Shown here in pieces: positions 48,419 through 59,400 of a stretch of DNA of 64,000 bases. Location: positions 930,001 to 994,000 of the forward strand of contig VXAZ01003263.1 of assembly GCA_013399875.1 (NCBI GenBank). Reading direction: 5' to 3'. Made by a program: the position numbers and the translations under genes. The notes below the pieces were generated by a model, which did not search any database, was not told where the DNA came from, and saw only the letters and a program-made list of their open reading frames with translations. Within the stretch, counting starts at the first letter, position 1; each line of letters starts with the position of its first letter. The DNA comes from Gymnorhina tibicen. Its lineage: Eukaryota; Chordata; Aves; Passeriformes; Artamidae.

Positions 48419-50836
48419 CCGCAGCTGCCTGGATGAATGTGTCATTTGACTGAACTTTTTAAGAGCCCTTTTCCAGCCTGTCCTCACCTGTGTGCAAGCT
48501 GCTACGGCTCAGATCCCCTGGTAGCTTGCAGGCAGGTACCATGACTGACAGGAAGACCCTGATGTTGCTCTTCTCTGCAACCCTTCACACTGTAAGAATT
48601 TGTAGTCTGCTTGTTACTTAATTAGCTTCTGAAAAAATTTGAAACTATTTTAGTAGCACTGCCATAGATGCTCTGGACAGCAGAAGCCTGTCTGGAGCTG
48701 GGTGGCTCCAGGGGAAGCCCTCAGGGTACTCTGGTGTTGGGCACAAAGGGGTTTGGCTGTGGCAAGCAGCTGGTTCTCACTTCTGGGCGAGACCTTTGGG
48801 TGCTGACAGCAGCAGATGTTTTGGCTTTTACTTCAGTAAGAACCAGTCTGGATCCAGAGGCTTTGGTGAAAATGTACTTCAGCTCACAGAAAGCTCTTCT
48901 TACTTCTGGGAGGTTTCTTACTCCAACAGGTTGTGAACTAAATGGCCTGGATTGTAAATTTATTTGTCAGCCCTAAGTAAGAATATTCTGACTCGAATTG
49001 GACAAGACGGAAATGTCCTGTACATCAGGTCATAATGAAACATAACATCTTTTTCTCTGGGTTTTGCATTGATTAAGCCACTCTAAAGGGTTCAGTTAAA
49101 CAATGGATTGCTCCTTGCTCTTCCTATCACCACTATCACCCTTTCTTGCCTTAATTTGTTCATGGTGGGGGCATCAGATCCAATTTTCTTACACACTCAA
49201 ACATATGGATTCAAGATGTGGGCTGGTCTTACAGAAGGATATTGTGTTTTTACTTTCTCTGAAACTGAATAAGCAGTTGTCACAATCCAAGCTATTGTGC
49301 TGAATTAAGAAAAAAAAAGTTTATAAAATGGGAGACTGTGTATGGGTGGCAAAACTGGGCGCTACATAAATGTGCAGAGCAAGAATATGCTTATTAAATA
49401 GGCATCAGAGAATTAGAGGAAACTATTTCAGTTTACATTCAAGAGTATTGTGGGATTGTTTATAGGGCCCAAAAGAACTTCCCAAGCATTAACACATGCA
49501 GTATGAGACGCAGAGGTGGTAGAATCTATATAAAGGTGAACACACATGTAAAACTAGAATAACTTGTTAGCATTTACATTGTTGCTGCCTTGAGGCTATG
49601 GCAACTATTTCACCCACCTTTTAGAAATTCATTCACCATTTTTTTCTCAGTGGGGTGGATTAAAAGATAGTACTTTTTTAAGGCCAGGGAACAACTTCAA
49701 TGATAAATCAATCTAATCTTGTGCTATTCTTTCGGAATAATGAAGGGCACAAGTGAGAACCCTACAGAAAAAAGGTACTGTTACTAATAATGCATTATGA
49801 AAGGAGGAGGTGAAGGTTTGGTTTATGTTCTTTTTCCTTGTCTTTAAGTGTAAAGATCAGATGACATATTTATCTCTGAATTTATACATTTGTGCCATAG
49901 TGACATTTCATCTCTTATCACCCTTTCCTAGGCGACTCCTCAGAGTCTCCAGATTTCTGGACAGAGAAGAGGAGGAAATTACGACAGCAGAAAAATCTAT
50001 GCAAATAAATCCTCAGTAATGAGAGGGAAGGTGAGTTTTGCACTGTTTGATTTTGATTTTAACTCAATTACTGAAAAATACTCAGGAGAAAATTTATCTT
50101 TGTGTCTTTCTTCAGGGCAGAAAAGGTTCAAAGTGAACCTGTGAGATCTCCAATGGCTCCTCGAGCAAAGTTATAAGAAAATTAGCTTTCCTGGTAGCTT
50201 AAAGATAAAAAAACCCAGAAGACAATCCCATCCTCTTATACATTTTATCATGCATTTAACCTTCTTAAATTATTGAGAAACATGCCAATTAAGAGTTTAT
50301 CTTTTAAAACATTCTTATCTAGATTTTTCAAACAAACCGAGAATTGGATGGGGATTCATCCATCTTTTTAGTACTTTCTTCCCCAAATTAGGAAGTGCTA
50401 TACATTCTCACAAGCCATAACAAAAGGTCCATTTGCTGTGGGATTTGCTTTCAGCAGGGACACAGACTGTGGTATGTCTCTACTACCAAAAAGATGTCTG
50501 TTTTAAAGCAGGGGAACCAGGATGCATTATTGTCCTGCTCCAAAATCCCAGTAGTGTCAAATAGAGTTTTTACTATCCTGTACCTCAAGGATAGCACTGA
50601 ACTTTACAGCAAGAGGTGATACCATACAAGCATTTTAGGATAAAACCAAGAAAGATTTGTTTACTTGAGGGTTTTACCAGGGTGGGGGGAAGGGGGAAAA
50701 AAATCTCTTTCATTATAAGAAAAACAAAATAATTCCTGTTGGGAATGGTGAGATCTAAGGTAGATTGGAAGTGGAGGGAAGAAAAAAGATCTGTCAGTTG
50801 CCTCATCCCTTACACCACTGCCTCTTGAGTCTCATG
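48419..50836. other. Unique sequence, one weak plus-strand exon candidate
   Basis: Apart from the candidate at 49932-50030, this contains only short random-looking frames. A purine-rich G-run stretch (ggtggggggaagggggaaaa) occurs at about 50681-50700. Confidence 0.65.
49932..50030 (+). other. Weak candidate coding exon, 99 bases, plus strand
   Basis: A strong acceptor with a long pyrimidine tract (about 49905-49931, ending cctttcctag) and a strong donor (GGAAG|GTGAGT, intron from 50031) bound 99 bases, an exact multiple of three. Frame 0 is open for all 33 codons and the predicted peptide is polar and basic (starts ATPQSLQISGQRRGGNYDSR). I do not recognise it. A second candidate with the same phase lies 1.9 kb downstream. 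Chance is a serious alternative. Confidence 0.22.
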
Positions 50837-51058
50837 ATCACAGAATCACAGAATCATTTAGGCTGGAAAGGACTCCAAGAAGTTCAAGTCCAACCTTTGA
50901 CCGATTTCCACCTTGTCAACTAAACCACAGCTATTAAGTGCCACATCCAGTTGTTCTGGAGCACTTCCAGGGATGGTGACTTGGCCACGTCTCTGGGCAG
51001 CCTGTTCAAATGTTTAACAACCCTTTCGTAAAGAAATTCTTCCTGATGTCCAACCTAA
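50837..51058 (-). mobile_element. CR1 LINE fragment, 3' end
   Basis: Begins with the reversed tail (atcacagaatcacagaatca), then the 3' untranslated region (ttaggctggaaaggactcca) and the ORF2 end, stopping near ttcttcctgatgtccaacc. About 220 bases on the minus strand. It shares its subfamily features with the copy at 55833-56432. Confidence 0.94.
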
Positions 51059-54000
51059 TGATGTACCCCTTGAATGGATTCTGTAATTTTAAAATAAGGC
51101 CAGGTTTTCAACAAGTGCGTGTTGCTATCACTCCCCTGTAGTACATGGAGCAGTGGTACTTACAGTAGTTGAAACCCTGACTTTTTAAACTCTTGCCTTT
51201 TTCTGTCTATATGAGTGCTTTTGCCTTTTTAACTGTCTATTGAAATGTCATAACATGAATTTTTTAACAGCACTTAAATTACTGCATACACTGACAGCCT
51301 CTAATAAAACTTGAACACAGATGTATTCATATATAGGGTTTATATTTTTAGGGTGTATTAATTTTACCATTAAACCTTAATGGCTAGTAGAACTTAGTCT
51401 GTACCTGAAGGGACATGCCTCTGAAAATACAATCACATACCTTTCTGCTGGAGGCTTTTTCTTGTACCACAGCAAGGGTTCTCTTTCCAGTAGATTTAAA
51501 CCATCTCCCCAAACCAAGATATGTTGATGAAAAACACGCATTTTGCTTGAACATCTCCGTCTATATTTGGGTTTTGTTAGCTGTACAGTTGAAGGGAAAC
51601 TAACAAAATGCTTTCATGGATCAGCTTCTTGCTTCAAACTTACAGCAAACCCTTCATAAAACTTTTAAACTTGCATAGAAAGAAGAGTAAGAAGATAATA
51701 GTGATACCTGAGTTTGGTTGCTGTCATGTAAGTCAAGTGAAAAGAAATTACACCTACTCTGGGTGAAACAGTGATTCACATTGTTCACCTTTAAGTTGAA
51801 GCCTTTAAAAGGAAATTTGGTTCTGTCTCAAAGTGGATGTGTGTGGGAGACCGACATTAACACCTTGCACTGGAGGAACTATTCTCTCGGTCCCTTTTCA
51901 CAGCTGACTAAACACAAACAGCGTGGGGTTAGCAAAGAGCCACAGGCAGCAGGGCTGCTCATAGCCCACACTGAAGGAGAAGCTCGATTCGACAAGGTAA
52001 ATGAAGGGCAAACTACTCATGGATCAAATTTTCCCTACCCACCAAAGCCCTTGCATTACATTATACATGCCATTGTGCTACATTTATTTCTAGAACATCA
52101 GCCCAAAGCCTGGATTCTCCACCAGCCTCATTAGCCCTTGCAGCACACTCTGCTGATGTTGAGGTCCATACCCACACCACCTCTACTGCCAGAGCAGTCG
52201 GTGTAAAAATACATTAAAAGAGCCAGAGAGCAGCACAATTTTAAACGTGTCAGTGTCCCTTTGTTAGCTACACTGCTGAGCTGTATTACCCACAACATGA
52301 AAGATTTCTGTATTTAACAGGACAAATGTGTAGTTTAAAAGATCGCTTGACAATTACCTTTGAAAAAGGTTCTAATAGCTTAGGTCACCTAATTTGTTCT
52401 CCAAGTCGAAGGTAACAGCTAGCATAAATCTCTAATTTCCCTGCTCTGATGCTGCTTTAAGATAACCTTACCTGCTCCACTACATTTTTTCCCAATTAAT
52501 CTATGAGGTTTGACTGCATTTAAGGAAGTAAGGACCTCAGGGAAAGCTACTGATGTTTAAGACTTTAAGCCAAATATTTTTATTAAGATCTTTCTCCCAC
52601 CATGAATATTAAGTATTTACAGCTGTACTGGGCCAAGAAGGTGGCAGCACTCAGATACTTCAGCTGGATGGTTTCTGTAAGGCTGGCAGACCTTCTGACT
52701 GTTTTAATTGACAGCATAACTCTGCTCACTTAGCATGATGTAGAAAAAAATATTACAGGTGGCCATTTAAACTCTATTTTTCTGTTTCCCAAGTCTACCT
52801 AAAAACTCTTGGAAATCACAGTGATGTACATGAAAGCAGTAGAGGTGTGTGCCCGGCTGCCACGGTGGGGTGTCCTGCAGATCCCCTCACAGAGCTGGAG
52901 ACAGCAGCTGCTGCAGGGGGGATGCTCTCTGCTGCTACTGCTGCAGTCAAACTGCCTTGGATGTCTGTGTCTGACTGCACTGCTCAGGGTGGATACATGT
53001 CTACATCTATACAGATGTAGGAACATTTACAGATAAATCCTGAAATGGTATAAATTGGCATAACTGTATTTGATGGGAACATAGCCATTTACCTTAGGTG
53101 AGTACTTGGCTCTTTTTTGTTCATGTTGTGCCAAGACTTTCTCACTCTCAGGGTGCTTTAATTAATATACTGCTAGCTATTTATTGAACCCCACCTGGCA
53201 GGGTTCAAGGACTTCTTCAGAGATGCTGAAAATTCTGAGTAGACACTGGAAACAATGCACCTCAGAGGCTTTCAGAACTGGCCAGAGCCTGTGGTGCCAC
53301 AGAAGAGCAGATCCTTTTCTGTTTCTCTTCCGTGAGGTCAATGTCTTGCATTTTGTTGGACAGTTTCACATGTAATGAGCCTGATGCATTAAAGTGCAAG
53401 ATTACTAATGAGAAATATTATGAAGAGCTGAGAGTACTAGAAAGCATATGTGGAACAAAAGGACAGATACCCATGTTTTGGGGCTATATAAGTCCCTTCA
53501 GACGAAGACTACTACTTCTCTTTTCGTTTAACACCTAGAGTGCTCAGGTCTGGCTCTGCAGCTGCAGTATTTATCAGTTTTCACTGCTCAAATAATATAA
53601 TACAACACATGTACACATCTGATACTTCTTGCCACATTTTAAAGCAATATCTAAGTAGGATGTAAAACTAAATTCTAGTAAATGACTGGAACTATATGTG
53701 TTTTTGAACACTGCCAGAACAGTACAATTGAGGAAGGAGGCACAGACAACCCTCTGAACTCATTAATTCTGAGGCTAGTCACTACAGACAGGGCACATTC
53801 TTCAGCATGAAGAAATGAATGTGGCAAACACTTCACCCACTGTTGAGCCAGGACACTCCTCTTGGGCCTTTCTAGTAGGAAGTGAAGGGAGAACCTGAAT
53901 GATGATATCAATCCCCATTTTTTCCCACCTACACACCACTTACAGGAAAGTTTATTTCCCAGTAGGCTGGGTTTTATCTGAAACTGCAGTACTAACTTAG

Positions 54001-55832
54001 AACTACATCATGATTTATTTAAAAAGCTTGTACTACAGGGAATTAATATGGAAAGGATTGAAGCCTGGGTCACTCACAGATACAAAATGGAGTTGTTATA
54101 ATTAGGAACATATAAAAAAAGGTTGGCCTATTTTAGTCTGCTCGCTACAGAGTGGTTCCATCCGATGAAAGATCATTTCAGACACTGACATTGCATCTGT
54201 GCTAATTGTGTGCAGGTGACAGAGAAATTGGCCAGGGTAGTGAATAAAAGAAAAAGTTGCCTGTGCTGTGCAAGCGGAACGGCTTAATTAGATTGTCATG
54301 ATGAGCACAATATATTTTAATGAAACTAAATAGAAAATAATACACATGGAACAAAATTGCAAGTTCTCCTTTGAGGATGGGAGACCGTCTTGGCAAGCAG
54401 TCACACAGAGGCATATTTAGTAATCTGTGGTAATTGCCTCGAGGTGAATGCTCAGAGGAGCTCCAAAGACAAGAAAGTAAATCTCCCACAGGCATTTGCA
54501 AACATCTTGGAGATAAGAAACATGGCAGAGAAGTGGCTGCACCTATATGTGTAATGCTGAGTGTAAAACATTATGTCGAAGTGAAAAAGTTACATTTCAG
54601 AAGGAAAATGGAATTTTGAGAAAAAGATAAAAATACAGTAAAATGGAGTAAAAACTACAAGACAAGTCCCATTATATGTAAGGAATTAAATTTACAAGTT
54701 TAGGAGAGAAGATTACCATGGACAGAGATTTAAACACTGAAAAGTTATTTGGGGCTGTGAGCTTTTTGACCTTTCCATAAAGGTGTAATAAAATCTAATC
54801 ACCGGGAAGTGGAGTTTGAGAAATGGAACATCAGAATAAAATGTAATTAAGATGATTAATTCCTGGAATCGTCTTTCTACTGGATGCTCCATTCTGCCAT
54901 CATGGTTTTGCATCTCAAGAAATTATGAGAAATTTCTGTCCAGCCACAATTTCAGATTTGATTTTAACTTATGGAAGAAAATCTGCATGTGCTGATTAAA
55001 AAAAGACAAGCAAACAAGACTAGCTAAGAACTACCTCTGCGTTATATAAACTGTCTTGGTCCTTATCCCCTTGTTGATTTTATGCTAATGATCATGCCAA
55101 GCAGCTAATGCAAAGGATCACACAATTTCAAGAATCAAAGCATTACTCTTTATTCCAGAAAAAGCCTAAAACCAAACGTAAATGAAGCCTACAATAATAT
55201 CTTACTACAAATCCATTACTCATCCAAATGAAAACACTCATTTACAGGAATATCTAACCGCAAGAACTGTTTGGATATATTTTGGCTTTCTTTGTCTTAG
55301 AGCATATTTTCACACCTCAACTCAATCCATCAACTGTTTACTTCAGAACGCCAGGCTTATTATGTCCACTATTTTTTTACCTTCATGTAAGATCTGTTTG
55401 TCTTTTACATTTTAAGGAAATACAGAGAGTTTCATAAACACCATATTCACTACTGCAGATGAAATTTGCCACATTGTTAGGAGTCTTTGTTTCCTCCTGT
55501 TAAAATAAATCTTGGAGTTAGATCTTTAATTTAGGTTAAAATTCCTAAAAAAACCCTCCTTAGAAATATATTAAGGATGCATTGACCTTTGTAATGTAAC
55601 TTTTGTAGAAGTGTGTGAGAATGTTTTATGAAGTACAACCCAGCTAGAAGACCACCTTCCCTTTTAGCAGAGCAGTCATTACAAAAAGGTTGAGCCAATA
55701 AGTGGTTATTTGTTATTATCTTGTTAAGATGTATGTTACAGTGTCCAATTTATTCCTTAGCATCTGCCTGCATCTAAACAAAAGGCATGAAGATTATGTG
55801 ATATTTCATTTATGTCTGGGAGACATCATTGA
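51059..55832. other. Unique sequence; one weak exon candidate; enhancer-like AT blocks
   Basis: Besides the candidate at 51904-51996, the part at 54180-54910 is AT-rich but of high complexity, with TAATTA homeodomain cores near 54285 and 54844, and resembles conserved non-coding elements in style. A plus-strand donor-like TTAG|GTGAGTAC lies at 53095/53096 without a convincing acceptor. Confidence 0.6.
51904..51996 (+). other. Weak candidate coding exon, 93 bases, plus strand
   Basis: An acceptor (ggtcccttttcacag, AG at 51902-51903) and a donor (ACAAG|GTAAATG, intron from 51997; weaker at the last positions) bound 93 bases. Frame 0 is open for 31 codons (starts LTKHKQRGVSKEPQAAG, ends EARFDK). 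The interval keeps three CpGs in AT-rich surroundings. It has the same phase as the candidate at 49932-50030, as would be needed for splicing together. No family is recognised. Confidence 0.22.
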
Positions 55833-56432
55833 ATAGAATCATAAAGTCATAGAATTGTTAAGGCTGGAAAAGATCTCCAAGGTCATGGAATCCAACCTTT
55901 GACCAATCATCACCATGTTAACCAGGCCATGGTACTCAGTGCCATGTCGAGTAATTTCTTAAACACCTCCAGAGGTGGTGACTCCACCAACACCCTGGGC
56001 AACCTGTTCCAATGTTTAACTACCCTTTCAGTGAAGAAATTCCTCCTGATGTCCAGCCTGAATCTCCCCTGGAGCAGTATGTGCCCATTTCCTCTCATCC
56101 TGTCACTGGTTGTCTGGGAGAAGAGGCCAATTCCCACCTGGCTACACCCTCCTTTCAGGCAGTTGTAGAGAGTGAGGTCTCCCCTGAGCCTCCTCTTCTC
56201 CAGGCTAAACACCCCCAGCTCCCTCAGCTTCTCCTCACAGGACCTGTGCTCCAGGCCCTTCACCAGCTCTGTCGCCCGTCTCTGGACATGCTCCAGCACC
56301 TCAGTGTCTTTCTTGTCCTGAGGGGCCCAGGAATGGACACAGGACTGGAGGTGTGGCCTCACCAGTGCCAAGTACAGGGGGACAATCACTGCCCTGGTCC
56401 TGCTGGCCACACAATTTTTGATACAAGCAAGC
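55833..56432 (-). mobile_element. CR1 LINE fragment with readable ORF2 end, about 600 bases
   Basis: Minus-oriented CR1 starting with a reversed tail (atagaatcataaagtcatag) and extending into ORF2. The coding part is still open over about 170 codons, which makes this the best-preserved copy in the window and probably one of the youngest. It is 5'-truncated and lacks nearly all of the reverse transcriptase, so it is immobile on its own. Confidence 0.96.
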
Positions 56433-56434
56433 AA
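55910..56434 (-). pseudogene. CR1 ORF2 (reverse transcriptase protein) C-terminal fragment
   Basis: A 174-codon minus-strand frame covers the C-terminal region of the CR1 ORF2 protein, which in full elements carries endonuclease and reverse transcriptase. Family signatures are [15 protein letters not shown] near residue 18, [18 protein letters not shown] in the middle and [20 protein letters not shown] near the end. It follows the catalytic domain, so no active site is present. The first ATG is incidental: the element is truncated right there. It is long and unbroken by the standard of the other copies, but there is no reason to expect it to be expressed. Confidence 0.93.
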
Positions 56435-59400
56435 CTGTTGAAGGAAGTAGATTTAGCAGTAATGACACAGAGAATGGGATTTGCTAGTGATGCAGCATGT
56501 GAATTACATTCCCATTTGTCACCCAGCTCTCCTGTGTCCATATTATAACTGCTCCTGATGGGAGATGTAAGATACACATAGACCTAAAATTCCTGGGTTT
56601 GAAATTAGAATCACCATTGAGCAGCTTTAGTGAGAGGTAGCCAAGTTGGTTGATCCTTCCTTCAGCAAAACACTAATTTAAATTATTTGGGTATTAACCT
56701 GACTTCCAAGATGAAAATTACTTGAGTCGACATAATGAAAACTGCTTTATAATTGTGCATGGGGCCAGAAAAGGTAAAAGATAGGTTTTTTTTTTTTAAA
56801 AAGTGCTCCTGTGTGATTGCTGGCTGTTCCATTACTGTGGTTTGATTGTCTGTATTTTTGTGAATGATAAAATATGAAATTTGACATTGAAAAATGATAA
56901 AAATCTGTCCTTGAAAGTTATAAATCATTCCAAGAAACCAAATACTTGTGCATTTGTGACTATGTGCACGTGCACATGTGTGTGCTGTCAAGATTGCAGG
57001 GGGTCTATGTGATAACATTTCTGATAGAGGGACATTTATCTAACAAACCACAATCAGACAAATCTCTACTTTAAATAGGACTGTGACCATAAGATAAGGC
57101 ACATAAAATGCTATCTTGATATCTGGTACTATCAGGGCATAAACATGAAATTCTTATGGTGAATTGCTCCGGCTAACACATTTGTAGCAAAATGCAGTGT
57201 CAAAGAGCTAGAGCCAGAAGAATTTAGAATAAAAATTAGAGGCACAGTTTGTGTAATGAAGTTAATTAACCACTGAAACTACTTAAGAAAGTGCAGTTAA
57301 GTCTTAAGAACTTGGTGTGTTCTCTAAAATATCTTGCCCCAGACTATGAGCTTACAGTAAGAATCTATGCTGACAGTCTGATCTTTCTATGGAATGATCT
57401 CTTGGCCTTAAAGATGTACAAATGTTTCTTTGAAATGAAACTGACAGCTGCACAAACTGTGGCCAGTGGCTGAGCACTGCAATCAGTCTGTTCCCCCAGC
57501 CCAGCCTGGTGGAACCATCTCATGTCTTGGTTTGTGGTGCCTTGTTGAACTCATACAGAGAAGCTGATCTCAGCCCATGACATGCAGAAGCACCCCAGCC
57601 AAAACTTCAGATGTGCATGTCTTTTCTAAGAGGAAGTGCTGTATTGTGCCTTCATCAAACACAGTCATGGGTAAGGCAGCAACTTGCTGGCTCTGAGTGG
57701 GAGGGAGGACTCAATCTCTAGAGGTTCTTTTTTTTGCATTTTTATGCATCTGTGAGCATTACTTAAAACATATCCTCTGTCACCAAATCTGAGTTCAGTC
57801 ACTGAAGTGCTTCTTTGTTACTCTTAACTTCCATGAGTAGAAGTTAGTCTTACATAATTAGGACTTTACATGATGTTCCCGAGTAAGATAATTCAGACTT
57901 TGATGTCAAAATGTTGGCAGTTTCCTCCAAACTTATGTGCAGCTTCCTTATGCAGTGTTCGTAAATTTCAGACATAGCTGAAATGAATGGTGGATACAGG
58001 TTTTTATAAACTCTGGAAACGAAGATTTAAAGGAAAAAAAAAGTCTCTTTCTGGACATGAAACTTATAAAAAATTTTACTTTGAAGTGCCATACTTGACA
58101 CTCTTTTAAAGTTTTTAATATTAAAGTTATTTTTAATGCTTTGTTGGAAACAAAAAGTAAGTTTTCCTGTCTATAAATACAGATACAAAAACATATAAAA
58201 TAGAAGTTTACAATTCAAATAGCTGACACAGCATAGTACTTTCAGAATCTGTATTTCCATTTTTGCTTTGTGTATCCTTCTACTCACAGAGTAGAAGAAA
58301 AAGAGCGACATGGTATAGTCATTCTTTGATGGGCAGATCTCCCCAGAAACCCGATCAAATTCAGAATTTTGTATCATCATTGTTTGAAAACCCACTGTAG
58401 AATGGATTCAGTTGGAAATCAAAGGCAAAAGAGACATATTCTTATGTGAGGAAACACAGAATATATTACATTATCTTTGAACTAAAATAAAGATGATTAA
58501 TCACATGTAAGAAATACAAATAGTAGGACTTTCCTGTAATTGTCAAAAAAATACTTTCTTTTATATATGGATGTATTTAAAACTCCTACTCTTTTAATAT
58601 CCAAAAGAGAACTAAAGGTGCCTGGGAAAATAAATCGTGTGAGAATTTCAGTACTGGCTGCTGCAGAACCCAGAGGAGGCTTGGACAACGCTTTGGAAAA
58701 GTGGTGTTGTGGAAAATATTACAGTGTTGTGGAAGAAGTAATAGTTTATTAAAAATAAGGGCTGCAAAAATGAAATGATGTGTGGTCTGGCAAATGTTTT
58801 CTTTTTAAAGTTATGCATCCTGCTCATCTAAAAATATGCTAGAAGAACCCTGAGCTGGTTGAGGACCAGCAGCTGCACATGCCTGCTGAGCAGAACAGCC
58901 ACAGGGAGTTGATGGAGATCTGCCCTTAGCACTTCTCTGATACAGACCACAGCCATTTTTTTTCTACAAGTAGAGTAATAGTGATAAAGATACGGTTTTC
59001 AGAGAAATATCTCTTTTAGGAATCATTTTGAAAGCAATTACCAGTATTTGCAACTTTGTGAAAAACCTGAAATTGTGTTCTTAAGTTACCTGTAGTCACA
59101 AGAGCACTGCTTCGTGTTATTGCCACGTTTCAGGATAGCAATCTGTGCCCTGAAGTGTGCGTGTGTGCTGCTGTTGTCCCCTGACCCCAGGCATGTGCCA
59201 CTTACTAACGCCCCTCTAAAGCAGAACCAGGAACTGAGGCCACCGGGCACACTCAGCCCTGAAGCTGCACGTCTGCAGCACGAGCCCACAGGAAGAGTTT
59301 GTGACCCAAAGCTGTGGCTGTAGATAGTTTGTAGAGCTGGGGGAGCTGGCAGCATCACAGCAGAGGAGCAGGAAACATTCTCAGTTCCTGTGGCTCTTAA

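Noticed and set aside
56012..56548. 178-codon plus-strand open frame
   Set aside because: It is the antisense shadow of the CR1 ORF2 C-terminus on the minus strand.
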